A stretch of DNA of 64,000 nt. Origin: Effrenium voratum. Lineage: Eukaryota; Sar; Dinophyceae; Suessiales; Symbiodiniaceae. A program made the position numbers and the translations under genes. The notes under the pieces are model-generated. The model was given only the letters and a program-made list of their open reading frames with translations. It ran no database searches and was not told where the DNA came from. Below, piece by piece: positions 1-11,519 of the stretch. Location of the stretch: NCBI GenBank assembly GCA_963377175.1, contig CAUJNA010003298.1, forward strand, positions 1-64,000, given 5' to 3'. Position 1 is the first letter of the stretch. Every line of letters starts with the position of its first letter.

Positions 1-1570
1 GAATGGGAACTTTTGGAAAAGAAAGAAAGCTGGTTGGAAAGAATGGGAACTTTTGGAAAAGAAGAATCTTGGTTGGAAAGTAAGTGGCCACTATGGAAAG
101 AAAGAACTTGGTTGGAAAGATGGACACTTTTGAGAAAAGCAAGAAGCTTGGTTGGAAGGAATGGGAACTTTTGGAAAAGAAAGAAGCTTGGTTGGAAAGA
201 ATGGGAACTTTTGGAAAAGAAAGAAGCTTGGTTGGAAAGAATGGCAACTTTTGGAAAAGAAAGAAGCTTGGTTGGAAAGAATGGGAACTTTTGGAAAAGA
301 AAGACGCTTGGTTGGACAGAATGGGAACTTTTGGAAAAGAAAGAAGCTTGGTTGGAAAGAATGGACACTTTTGGAAAATAAGGAAGCTTGGTTGGAAAGA
401 ATGGACACTTTTGAAAAGAAAGAAGCTTGGTTGGAAAGAATGGACACTTTTGGAAAAGAAAGAAGCTTGGTTGGACAGAATGGGAACTTTTGGAAAAGAA
501 AGAAGCTTGGTTGGAAAGAATGGACACTTTTGGAAAAGAAAGAAGCTTGGTTGGAAAGAATGGACACTTTTGGAAAAGAAAGAAGCTTGGTTGGAAAGAA
601 TGGGAACTTTTGGAAAAGAGAAGAAGCTTGGTTGGAAAGAATGGGAACTTTTGGAAAAGAAAGAAGCTTGGTTGGAAAGAATGGAACTTTTGGAAAAGAA
701 TGAAGCTTGGTTGGAAAGAATGGACACTTTTGGAAAAGAAAGAAGCTTGGTTGGAAAGAATGGGAACTTTTGGAAAAGAAAGAAGCTTGGTTGGAAAGAA
801 TGGAACTTTTGGAAAAGAAAGAAGCTTGGTTGGAAAGAATGGGAACTTTTGGGAAAAGAAAGAAAGCTTGGTTGGAAAGAATGGGAACTTTTGGAAAAGA
901 AAGAAGCTTGGTTGGAAAGAATGGGAACTTTTGGAAAAGAAAGAAGCTTGGTTGGAAAGAATGGACACTTTTGGAAAAGAAAGAAGCTTGGTTGGAAAGA
1001 ATGGACACTTTTGGAAAAGAAAGAAGCTTGGTTGGAAAGAATGGACACTTTTGGAAAAGAAAGAAGCTTGGTTGGAAAGAATGGACAGCTTGGTTTGGGA
1101 AAAGAAAGAAGCTTGGTTGGAAAGAATGGGAACTTTTGGAAAAGAAAGAAGCTTGGTTGGAAAGAATGGGAATTTTTGGAAAAGAACGAAGCTTGGTTGG
1201 AAAGAATGGACACTTTTGGAAAAGAAAGAAGCTTGGTTGGAAAGAATGGACACTATTGGAAAAGAAGGAAGCTTGGTTGGAAATAATTGACACTTTTGGG
1301 AAAGAAAGAAGCTTGGTTGGAAAGAATGGGAACTTTTGAAAAGAAAGAAGCTTGGTTGGAAAGAATGGGAACTTTGGGAAAAGAAAGAAGCTTGGTTGGA
1401 AAGAATGGGAACTTTTGGAAAAGAAAGAAGCTTGGTTGGAAAGAATGGACACTTTTGGAAAAGAAAGAAGCTTGGTTGGAAAGAATGGACACTTTTGGAA
1501 AAGAAGGAAGCTTGGTTGGAAAGAATGGACACTTTTGAAAAGAAAGAAGCTTGGTTGGAAAGAATGGGAA
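1..1570. repeat. 40-bp tandem satellite
   Basis: About 39 imperfect copies of a 40-bp unit built around AAGCTTGGTTGGAAAGAATG, with two monomer flavours (GGGAAC or GGACAC before TTTTGG). The array starts before the window and ends near 1570. Forty is not a multiple of three and the unit has few stops, so long frames stay open on both strands (for example 91-1596 on the minus strand). Translations only cycle the monomer, so I do not call them genes. Occasional 1-2 base slips (near 627, 681, 801, 1338) mark individual monomers. Confidence 0.95.
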
Positions 1571-2360
1571 AGGAGGCAACCCCTGGAACCAGCCAAGTGA
1601 TCAGCCTACCCCCGTTCTGAGGTTGTATGATAACTCGATGCCTGGCAAGACAGTCTCTGGGCCGCGGGTGTGCAGATGTCGGAGATGGTATTTCTTTTTC
1701 GTTTTTGTCTAAGTCGTTTGTTGTGTTGTTGTGTTGTCTTTTGATCGTCTTTGTTTGCTGTGTCTTCTTCTTCTGCTTTGTCTCATTTTATCCTTTGCCC
1801 TATCAAGAGTGTCTGCATTATATTTCTGGTTCGTGTTGCTGGCATGCGTATTTTCCTTTTCCTTTTTGCTTACTATGATTATTCTGCTTCATTGTATTCT
1901 GAGTCTCCTTCTTCAAATTATATGTTCCTGGCTTACTTCTTTTTCTCTTCAATATTTGTCCGTGTCTCTTGCTTGTGGTTTCTGTGCTTCTTGTTTGCTC
2001 CTGTAGCTTCTTTCTGGGGGTTGTGCTCTGCTGTGTTGTGCTGAGCTGCTGGCTGTGTTGTATTGTGAAGAATGGATCGGATTTGTTATTGCTAGGTGTT
2101 TGCGTGCGCCTTGTCGTCTTTGCATTGGCTGCAGAGTCGACGCACGCCACTGACAGCAATGTGCAGAGTCCCAACAGAGCCATCATCAAAACCGGTTGAG
2201 CTTTCAGCGAGAGAGTGCGCAGGGCATCTTTGCATCGTAGCATATGAGGTTGGGTACACGGTTCATTCGGGACCCATTTCTTACAAACACCCGGGAACAA
2301 ACCCTAAACTTCCCACGTCCTCTTGGGGACAGAACAAAATGTGATGATGGGTCACTTGCA
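1571..2360. other. T-rich spacer
   Basis: No gene is supported here. From about 1690 to 2060 the + strand is strongly pyrimidine/TG-rich. Frames read from it are leucine/cysteine rich, as expected from composition alone. Confidence 0.5.
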
Positions 2361-2361
2361 C

Positions 2362-2408
2362 GTGTACATATACATATATATATATATACACATACACATA
2401 TATATATG
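2362..2408. repeat. TA/CATA microsatellite
   Basis: Alternating TA with CATA interruptions, the first of about ten similar TA tracts in the window. Confidence 0.9.
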
Positions 2409-2863
2409 ATTTGTGTGTCATATATTTCGCAGACACCTGCGTATCTGGTGGGATATCTCTTGAAGTGTTTGGTCTCTTCTTATACTTTTGTTCAATAATC
2501 CCCAAATATGGACCAGATTCGTTCATGCAGTTTTTGTTTGGCGGGCAAAAGGCGAGGGAAAGACATGCATAAATGTACACTCCTGCAGCACGCTAGTTAC
2601 GCGCAAATTTCCACTGATCAGGTTTGATCCCAGATGCAAGTCCTAGTAAGGTTCTTCTTCTTGGATTTCACGGTAGATAAGCTTAACTAGGTCCAAGAAA
2701 TCCTTTGTATTCTTGACCATAGATTTCGGGAGACTCCTTCTCCGATTTTTAGATTGTGACTGATGTGGGTCTGTCTCTTTTTGTGGGTACCCTTTTGGGG
2801 TTGGAGGGACACCAGCCTGTTTGGGGTCCCCATTTTAAGACACACCCATGTGTTTGATGCTCT

Positions 2864-2932
2864 TTTTTTCTCGCTCTCTCTCTCTCTCTGTCTGTATCTC
2901 TCGTTCTTGCTTGCTCCCACTCTCTCTCTCTC

Positions 2933-2966
<34 letters not shown>
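2864..2966. repeat. (CT)n microsatellite
   Basis: CTCTCT repeat with minor interruptions on the + strand. Related pyrimidine-rich sequence recurs at 3385-3435. Confidence 0.9.
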
Positions 2967-2973
<7 letters not shown>

Positions 2974-3184
2974 GCCTTTTTTTTCTCTGTGTGTCTCTTA
3001 ACTCACTCGTTGGACACAACACCAGACCACCCTCTTTAACTACGAAGAGCCTAAATGAGGATTTTGGACAGATGTGAGCCATAATTTTAACTGTGGCCCA
3101 ACCCTGGACAACGACTACGAAGAGAACCCACTGTCTTTCCTCGTTTAAGTTTGGTAGCTGCAAAAAACACCGGAGGTTAGACAG

Positions 3185-3262
3185 GTTTGGTGTCTGGCAT
3201 CGAATGTTGCATCCGAGGAAAGAGCTTGACGCTGGAGAAGGAAGAGATGGTCCTGCACACGG
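3185..3262 (+). CDS. Gene 1 exon A (Cys pair, EEMVLHTG)
   Basis: Acceptor ACAG|G; donor CACACGG|GCAACT, a GC site. It matches the gene 3 and gene 4 exons with the pattern (V/L)xLxxEExV. Joined to 9012 it gives 20 positions from EE to PY, exactly as in genes 3 and 4. An in-frame stop just upstream (3178-3180) fixes the acceptor. Confidence 0.65.
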
Positions 3263-6200
3263 GCAACTCAGTCCTTGCAAATGCTTTTGGTCCACCAGGG
3301 ATGACCGCGACACTCGAGCCAGCGAAGCCGGGCGAAGTTTCAAACATAGCACTGTGGTTCGGCGAGTGCTGCTTTTCATTTCTTTTCCCCTTTTCTCTCT
3401 TCTCTTTTTTTCTTTCTCTCCCTCTCTCTGTCGCTGTCGACAAACCCCGCGACAGAGAACAACGCAAAAGCAACAATTTTTAGCCGACCGCCCTTCGGGT
3501 GGAGCGAACGGAGTGACAATTGTAAGAAACACAACAACAAGTGTTGGTGGGTTGACCCCACGAAAGTCCGCAAGTCCGCAAAGCGAGCGCTCACCAGCTG
3601 ATGCTTCACCCCTTCCAAACCCGCGCTGGGACTGCCGCTACACCTGTCTACGTCAGGTGTCGTGAACGAGGTGGTTTTTCCGCGCATGCGGAGGAGCCGA
3701 TTTCATACACAGGGCCAGGTGTTCGGCCCGCTTCTCATCCCCAGTTCTCACGTTTTCCAGCTTTGTCTTGGCTTTCCGCGCGCAGTGCAGATCCATGGGG
3801 ATTTGGGTACCTTAGCCCACGTCAGCCCTGCATGGGCGCTCCACGTCAGCTTCCTTCCCTTATGCCCTGTTCGCGGCTGTTACTATTGTAGTCCTTGTCC
3901 GCGCCAGTCGCATCAACTGGAGCCTTTCTCATCTCTTTGCATGGCCTCTGCAGTCGACTCAAGTTTCAGATTTCCTCTTCGAACTGAACTTGAGTCGACT
4001 TCCGGCCCAGAAGATGCAAACACCTCTTTCCGGCTCCTAATTGAGGGAAGCTTTGGCAGCTGAATCTGTGAGGCACGAGCTGATCTTGAGGTCCGCCCTT
4101 CACTTTGCCGCTGGCGATGCTGAGGATGTTCAGCAGGTTGCGGAAGAGCTGTCCTGCTGAGGCATTGTGTGGGGGTGCCTTCAAACGCCTCCTGCCGTGT
4201 TCGCGGCCGCATGATTGTGGTCGTTGGTTAAGACCCTCATCAACTGCAGACTGGCTCATTTTTATTTGCCTGGCTTCTCCAGTCGCAGCAAGTTTCAGAT
4301 GTTTTCTTAGTTCAAGAACTTCCGTCCCCTTTCTTCCTCCAATCTCCAGTGCAGAAAAATGGCAATTCCTTGACTGAAGCGCTTTTTGATGCTCCGGTTC
4401 TGGAGTGGCCCGCAGCAAGGCCTTTCATTTACTCCAACACTGGTGTTGCTGGAGTGTCGAGCACTGTAGGCAACGAACCCCGGCCGAAGTTTAGGCGGCA
4501 TCAAGCAGGTTGATTGCTCACACATGCTCGGTCTGGAAAATGCAATTTCGGCTGCAGCCGGCCTCATGTCTTTCTCTGCTTGGCTTCTGCAGGCGAGGCA
4601 AGTGTCCGTTGTTCTTTCCGAAAGAACTCGGTCAAGGACATGTCCTTTACTAAAGCCCTGGCGACACTGAGGGTGCCGGCAGTACGCGGACAAGCAGCAC
4701 ATTCCTTATGAAGCCACTGGAAGTGCCGGGTGTCGACTACTGCAGTCTACGAACTATCGCGACATCTACGTTTAGTTACGGGAAAAGCACATCCTTTGCT
4801 ACAGCACTGGTGATGCTGGGGGTGTGGGCCACTTTAATCAACGACTCATGTCACTCTCGAAAAGTTCAGTTTCAGAGTTTGCCATGCAAGGAACTCTGCT
4901 GCCGACGAGTGACTCGCACGATTCGAGTTCGAAGCCGCGTTACCCACTTTTCATAATCGACCATGTCCTTTCTTGAAGCACTGGGGATGGGGATGTTGAC
5001 TACTTTTGTCAAAGGCCATGCGAAGCGCACCCGACTCATGTTGGTCTCGAGCGGGTTTTCGTATTTCGCTATGACATTTGATGAGCCGAGCGACTCTCAA
5101 AGGTCGCGTTTGGAAGCCGCGGCATCTACTTTTAGTAAGCTGTAGAGGGTGCCGATCACTAAAGAGTCAACGAAGAACATGTCAAGCAGCGCAGCAGCAA
5201 GAGAGCTTGCGCGAAGAGGGCAGGGACCGCACTAGTATATATATATATATATATATATGCTACCCCCCCCTTGAAATACTCAGGTTTTGGGCCAGAACTG
5301 AGGTTTTTTTTGCCAGACTGGGGGTGACAAATTCCTTGCGACTCTGAAATGAACTGGCTGGACGCTCAACTCCATGCAAATTCCAACAAAGCAGAAGTTA
5401 AGCTCAACGTTGAAGGAGTTGCGAGTTGTGTGACCGTCACATTGGCGTGCGCGAAGTGCACTTAAAGTCACATTGGAGTATGCAAAGTTCACTTTGGCAG
5501 CTCCAGCTCAAAAAGCACAACCGTCCAGTACAAGAGTAGTGCGCGAAGTATGCTTTGGCAGCCTCAATGCGCCTGTAGCAGCTCTACTATTGTGTGTTTC
5601 TTATTTTTGTTTGGCAGCGAAATTCAGCAAATCATCAACTTGGGGAAAAGGAACTCATTCCTGCTTCATGTCCTGGCGCATTTGCATTTTCATGTTAACT
5701 CGAGTGTTGTGCAGAATTCCATGTACATGCTAGTTCAATCTGTTTGAAACATATGTTGCAAAGCAACTATCCCATGTGTGTGTGTGTTGCTTGTCTAACT
5801 TGGTTCAATCATCGCCAATAACAAGTATTGAAGTAAGGGAAGGATATCCAGTTTAAAACGCTTTCGAGTTCAAACCAAATTCAAGTTTACTCGTTTGGAG
5901 TTTCTTGTGCATTTCAAAAATCAACTGGAGAAGATGGCTATTGTCCTTGTCGAACTCCATGTGGTTTGAACCAAGCAAGAACTAAGCCAAGCCAATGCCT
6001 GGAACGTGCTTTCAATCACAGATCTTATTATTTGGCATAAATGCTGTAAAACGCAGTGTTTTCAGCATTTGCTCAGATCGTGTTGCCTTAGATCGAAGAT
6101 CGAGTATACAAGATTCCACAAACATATGTTTAGAACATCCTCAATCCTGGTCCCCTAAAAAATTGACAGTTTGTTCTAGACTCATTAGGTTTTGTCCCTG

Positions 6201-9200
6201 CATTAAAGATTGAGGATCTACTATATTTTCTATTGAGAATTCAGAATCTTGAATGCTGGCCAGCCCTCAAGTCCACACAAAACCTGTAAAGATGTCAACA
6301 ACATTTTTCCCCCCTGGCCAAATGCAGGCAGTGCAAGTGCACATCCACAATTTGATTCTGACAACGTGCACCCCCGGTTTGGCAGCGAAATTCAGCACAT
6401 CATCAACTTGGGGAAAAGGAACTCATTCCTGCTCCATGTCCTTGCGCAGTTGCATTTTCATGTTAACTCGAGTGTTGTGCAGAATTCCATGTACATGCTA
6501 GTTCAGTCTAATTGAAACATATGTTGCAAAGCAACTATCCCATGTGTGTGTGTGTTGCTTGTCTAACTTGGTTCAATCATCGCCAATAACAAGTATTGAA
6601 GTAAGGGAAGGATATCCAGTTTAAAACGCTTTCGAGTTCAAACCAAATTCAAGCTTACTCGTTTGGAGTTTCTTGTGCATTTCAAAAATCAACTGGAGAA
6701 GATGGCTATTGTCCTTGTCGAACTCCATGTGGTTTGAACCAAGCAAGAACTAAGCCAAGCCAATGCCTGGAACGTGCTTTCAATCACAGATCTTATTATT
6801 GGCATAAATGCTGTAAAACGCAGTGTTTTCAGCATTTGCTCAGATCGTGTTGCCTTAGATCGAAGATCGAGTATACAAGATTCCACAAACATATGTTTAG
6901 AACATCCTCAATCCTGGTCCCCTAAAAACTTGACAGTTTGTTCTAGACTCATTAAGGTTTTGCCCCCTGCATTAAAGATTGAAGATCTACTATATTTTCT
7001 ATTGAGAATTCAGAATCTTCAATCCTGGCCAGCCCTCAAGTCCACACTTCATGTCCTTGCGCAGTTGCATTTTCATGTTAACTCGAGTGTTGTGCAGAAT
7101 TCCATGTACATGCTAGTTCAGTCTAAGTGAAACATATGTTGCAAAGCAACTATCCCATGTGTGTGTGTTGCTTGTCTAACTTGGTTCAATCATCGCCAAT
7201 AACAAGTATTGAAGTAAGGGAAGGATATCCAGTTTAAAACGCTTTCGAGTTCAAACCAAAGTCAAGTTTACTCGTTTGGAGTTTCTTGTGCATTTCAAAA
7301 ATCAACTGGAGAAGATAGCTCCCCTAAAAACTTGACAGTTTGTTCTAGACTCATTAAGGTTTTGCCCCCTGCATTGAAGATTGAAGATCTACTATATTTT
7401 CCATTGAGAATCTTCCATCCTGGCCAGCCCTCAAGTCCACACAAAACCTGTAAAGATGTCAACAACATTTTTCCCCCTGGCCAAATGCAGGTGCTTGGCA
7501 GTGCAAGGGCACATCCACAATTTGATTCTGACAACGTCCACTCCGGGTATGCCTTTTAGATTCTTCAAATCTGCACTTAGGGCAATCCAGGATCTGAAGA
7601 TTGAAGATTCTCTGACAAGTCTTTCTGAAATTATCCAAATATGTACTTAGGGCAATCCAGGATGTGCTAGCACGTGCTAGCACATCCTGGATTGAAGATT
7701 GAAGATTGAAGATTCTCGGGCCACTTGTTCTGGAAATCTTCAATCCTTAGGACAAACTGATATGTGCTAGCACGTGCTAGCACATCTTGGATTGAAGATT
7801 GAAGATTGAAGAATCCCAGAGAGAGTTGTCAGAGAATCTTCAATCTTCAATCTTCAGTCCAGGATGTGCTAGCACGTGCTAGCACATATCAGTTTGTCCT
7901 AAGGATGGATTGAAGATTTCCAGAACAAGTGGTCTCAGAATCTTCAATCTTCAATCTTCAATCCGGGATGTGCTAGCACGTGCTAGCACATATCAGTTTG
8001 TCCTAAGGATGGATTGAAGATTTCCAGAACAAGTGGTCTCAGAATCTTCAATCTTCAATCTTCAATCCGGGATGTGCTAGCACGTGCTAGCACATATCAG
8101 TTTGTCCTAAGGATGGATTGAAGATTTCCAGAACAAGTGGTCTCAGAATCTTCAATCTTCAATCTTCAATCCGGGATGTGCTAGCACGTGCTAGCACATC
8201 CTGGATTGACCTAAGTACCGATGCTAGAATTTAAGTCTAAAACGGAGTGCATTTTTAGAGCCTATTTTTTAGAAGCTGGAACGTGTGTTTTGCATGCATT
8301 TTTACAGCCAAAATGTCAATTTCTGGCCAAACACCTGAGTATTCCAGGGGGGGGGACCTGACCATATATATATATATATATATATATTGTCACAGAAGAC
8401 AGACTCAGTTAGTTCCACCGTGGAAGCTCTTAACTGATCTTTCAGACCTCCTGGACTGTAGCGCCTATCTGCTCGCGCGAGGGTGATGCCTGCTTCCTGG
8501 CGGATGTTCCTGGAGTCCATGGGCCTACCGAATTGAGTTCTATTACCAAGTCCGAAAACGAAGCCAGGCAAAGTAACCTAACACCTTTGAAGTGTATTCG
8601 GCCTATCATATGCCATAGCTTATTTGAGCAATTTTCTTAATGACAAACACTTGAGTTATGAACTTAACATGTATCTCTGTCGTGGGGATGCATCCTCCCA
8701 CAGATCTTCTGCCCTGCAAATGGAGCTTGCGGCTTGTCATTTTGCAAATACCCTATCTTTGGTCGCGGGGTGTGTTTGCACCATTTCAGTCAACCCGGTG
8801 GCTTGGCATGCCCATGGGACGAAAAGCACGAGGCCATGGGTGTGTCTTGTTAATGGAGCCCTCAAATTGGTGGTCTTCTTGTTTTTCGTCTTTAACGCCA
8901 GGGAAGAGAGTGAGGCACCCTTAAAGACAGAGCCATCTCATTTTCCGGAACCGCATCTTCGGACTTCCGGCACCGGAATTTTTTTTCGCCCCCCCCCCCC
9001 CCTACCCAAAGGCAACTGCTGCTTCAACCAAACCCAGCGGCGGCCCTACGCCCAACTGGACCTCTTGGAAGAGCGCATGATCTGCTGCAATACCTGCGCG
9101 GCCATCAACTCGGATCTGGCGCCCATGAATGAGGACGCGAGTGTCGCCTGTCACTGATAGGGTCACTGGCTGTGTATATATATATATATATATGTTTTGA

Positions 9201-11519
9201 GGATACCCTTTAAGTTGCCTTGGTTTTTGCAAAAGTCAATATTTTGGGATCCCCGATGTTGGCTTTCTCGCGCGGTTTGGACACCTCTCGGAAGATTCCT
9301 CGGTGTTGACGTTCGTCATTTTAGGTGCACCATGTGCCAGATTCTGGCAAGCGAGGTTCCCATTTTTGAACTCCAAGATACATTCGAAGGCATCACCCTT
9401 GGGTTTCAGCCTGCCGTGGGCAAACAAAAGTCAACGGTATCGAGGGCTGCGGCTGGCTGCGGCTGCGTCAGGAGGGCCATGGCGGCATCGTGCCTGGCTG
9501 TGGCTGTGAGGCGGCCAAGGTGCAGGAGAGCCGCGATTTGGGTGGTCTACGGGTTCTAACAAACGTGCGCTTTTCGGATGCTACATGAGCGTCCTTTGCA
9601 AACAATCAGAACGTTGTTGGAACTGTTTTGGAACCGACCCTTGTGGTTTACCGGTTCAGAGGTCCTTGCACTGAGACCATTGTAGTGCGTCCTGAAAAGT
9701 CTCGCAATTGCGGTTTAAAGGTACAATGCTGCAATGATTGGGCGGGACGAACATGCACCCTGCATTGGCAGGCCTTTGGGGGCGAGATGGTTGTGGCGTG
9801 TTTCTCAACATGTCTCAACCATTTTCGGGATGGTCATTTCACCAAAAGACCAACAAAGTGGAGTTATCCAAACATCGGCCAGTTATGTGTTTCGCTTTGT
9901 TGTGTTTGGTCTTGTTTGCTGTGTTGCTTGCATTGTTTTTGTTGAGGCGGTTTGGTGCTTGGTAGTTAGGTATCACGTGGAGTTGGCTCGGTATAGCCGG
10001 GCGCGAAGATTCCTCGGCTTTGGGGGTTCTACTCAGGGATTCTCACTGTGGATGGTCGACACCCTGCACCACTTGGGATAAGCCGCCTACCAACTGCTGC
10101 GAATCGGATTTTGTCCATACACAGTATGAGAGGAGTTGACGCGGGAACCCGAATTGTCAAGGAGATCATCCGAGAGTTGAATCTCCGGAAGAACGGCCGC
10201 GGCAAGGCCGGAAGAACGGTGCAGCAAGGATTTCTGGTTTCGATTTCGCTCAGCGATTCCACTGAATTGGGGATAACACGAGTTTAATCCCAAGCTGAAA
10301 CCTGTGCAAACCCTTGCTTGGGAAGAATGAACGATGCCATGTTTTAAACCATGATACGGTAAAGCGTAAATGGGAGTAGCGATTTCCCAGAATGATCTTG
10401 AACACGGAGAAGAGCCAGGGGGGCGGGGAATGGAAGGACATTCAGGATGATGCTGATGTTGTGGTTGGCTCTTGGTTGGTTTTTTGGGGTGACCAGCCAC
10501 CAAACTTGTCCGCAGTTTTGACCTATATGTTCTTCGAATCATGGAAGCTGAGAGGGCTTGGGAAGACGACTCTCCTTTGGGGGCACTTCCAGGATGTTGT
10601 TTCTGTGCAGCCGCTGACTTGGATGATGGAAAGAGGCGAAACCCCGGGTGCCAGGTTGCGCAGATGAGGCAGCAGAAGTTCATGCTGGAGATGATGGGCA
10701 AACTGGCGGTGCAGGCGGGTCCTCGGTTGGAGATCGAGGTATTATTGGCCAACGGAGCCTCTTTTCAAAAGCGATGTAGATAGAAAAGGCGCCGTGCGGT
10801 GCAACCAAGTTTAATGTCCAAGAAAATTGCCCGTGAGTCACATGAATGAGCTGAGGCGATTCTCAGGCTCTTTAAACCTGAATTCTCGAACGGGGCGAGT
10901 AAAACCATTTACTTTTCCACAAATCCAAAAGGACGCTACCATTTTGATGGAATGCAGGTGGATAGCATAAGGACCCCTGTCAACCTTTCGGCTTCAATTG
11001 TTGTGTCCGTTTATAAACGTCCTCAAACGGACCGGGCAGGTGGGGCTGGCTCTATAGGTATGGAAACTTAACCAAGAAACGATTCAAGAAAGGATTCGGT
11101 GAAAAGGGCCAACCCTTTTTCGGTTGAAGATCAAGGATTTTTGTCCATTCATACCTTTTATTTGTGGCATGATGCTCAGTTGGCCAAAGACTGCCAAAGA
11201 ACCTTTTCGCTTTTGGGTTCCTCTTTTGATCGACTTTGCGTCAACTCAAAATGTGATCGCCTTTTGTTTTCGCAGAAAGAAAGGTTTGCTCACTTCCCAA
11301 GGTTAAAGTTTTTGGGTCTGGACCATTTTGGTGGCAAAAAAACACTTAGGACTCTTTTTGGAAAATCCGATCGATCGGAAGTGAGGTTTGATTTTGACTG
11401 AGGTCCCGGTGCTGATGAAGCACTTCAGCGTCACCTACCCCCCGCCCGAGTCCTTGGCGCGGCGCCTCTTCGAGCCCAACGCGCGCTTCCTGCCGCTGAA
11501 GGCGCCTTGTGCGATCTGA
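3185..11519 (+). CDS. Gene 1: Cys-rich PYA/YPP-family protein, 5' end incomplete
   Basis: Five exons were assembled by phase and by alignment to genes 2-4: 3185-3262, 9012-9140, 10133-10206, 10655-10708 and 11403-11519 (TGA). Every junction keeps frame; 5' sites are GC, GT, GC, GT. The product reads, in order, a CC..GKSLTLEKEE segment, a GNCC segment, RRPYAQL, a CCNTC cluster, VDAGTRIVKEII helix, VAQMRQQ helix and a C-terminal TYPPPES motif, about 150 residues without the first exon. The PYAxL strand after a basic residue recalls bacterial-type PH folds, but this is inference only. The initiating exon is not certain: 2508-2544 (M-D-Q-I-R-S, ending G|GC in the right phase) is a candidate. The first intron, 5.7 kb, carries the palindrome-rich element. 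Function unknown. Confidence 0.72.
5231..5260. repeat. TA microsatellite at left edge of a 3.2-kb island
   Basis: (TA)n followed by a C tract and a block to about 5315 that recurs inverted at 8300-8390. Confidence 0.85.
5620..7440. repeat. Large direct repeats, three near-identical partial copies
   Basis: A segment with GCGAAATTCAGCA, a GTGTGTGTGTTGCTTG block and AGATCGTGTTGCC occurs at about 5620-6250 and 6384-7030, and truncated and rearranged at 7045-7460. Copies differ by few substitutions, so the duplications are recent. Short ORFs inside are repeated with the unit and are not supported as genes. Confidence 0.85.
7654..8205. repeat. Array of six CACGTG-centred perfect palindromes
   Basis: A 24-bp perfect palindrome (ATGTGCTAGCAC and its complement) occurs at 7762, 7864, 7968, 8072 and 8176, and as the core of a 42-bp perfect palindrome at 7654-7695. 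The last three intervals are exactly 104 bp. Linkers contain GATTGAAGATT and its complement AATCTTCAATC. Copies two and three are arranged head to head, so about 7738-7919 is one larger inverted repeat. Confidence 0.95.
8365..8390. repeat. TA microsatellite at right edge of the island
   Basis: (TA)n next to a G run, the mirror image of the tract at 5231-5260. Confidence 0.85.
9012..9140 (+). CDS. Gene 1 exon B (RRPYAQL, CCNTC)
   Basis: Acceptor AAAG|G; donor GACGCGA|GTGTCG. It contains GNCC, RRPYAQLDLLEE and CCNTC followed by NSDLAPM. It is homologous to 33229-33329 and 42223-42297. Confidence 0.8.
9173..9195. repeat. TA microsatellite
   Basis: (TA)n in the intron just after gene 1 exon B. 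Confidence 0.85.
10133..10206 (+). CDS. Gene 1 exon C (VKEIIREL helix)
   Basis: Acceptor AGAG|G; donor GGCAAG|GCCGG, a GC site. It encodes VDAGTRIVKEIIRELNLRK, equivalent to the PGCGC...ELQxRK exons of paralogs but lacking the PGCGC cysteines. Confidence 0.75.
10655..10708 (+). CDS. Gene 1 exon D (VAQMRQQ helix)
   Basis: Acceptor CCAG|G; donor CTGGCG|GTGCAG. Eighteen codons encode an amphipathic helix VAQMRQQKFMLEMMGKLA, homologous to the RGNIAQxRxQE exons downstream. Confidence 0.8.
11403..11519 (+). CDS. Gene 1 terminal exon (TYPPPES), stop TGA
   Basis: Acceptor TGAG|G in phase with exon D. It encodes VPVLMKHFSVTYPPPES and a paralog-specific tail ending in APCAI. It is GC-rich against an AT-richer intron. 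Confidence 0.8.
   Translation, partial: VPVLMKHFSVTYPPPESLARRLFEPNARFLPLKAPCAI

Larger units (their letters stand above)
5231..8390. mobile_element. Possible 3.2-kb inverted-repeat-bounded element in gene 1 intron
   Basis: The left block (5231-5315) and the right block (about 8300-8390) are inverted copies sharing a TA tract, a G/C run, AATACTCAGGT and GGCCAGAA. Between them lie recent direct duplications (5620-7440) and the palindrome array. No transposase-like frame was recognised, so if mobile it is non-autonomous; it could instead be two MITE copies flanking unrelated repeats. Confidence 0.4.

Noticed and set aside
91..1596. 501-codon minus-strand ORF and 400-codon plus-strand ORF
   Set aside because: Pure translation of the 40-bp satellite; all phases are equally open, with no non-repeat domain.
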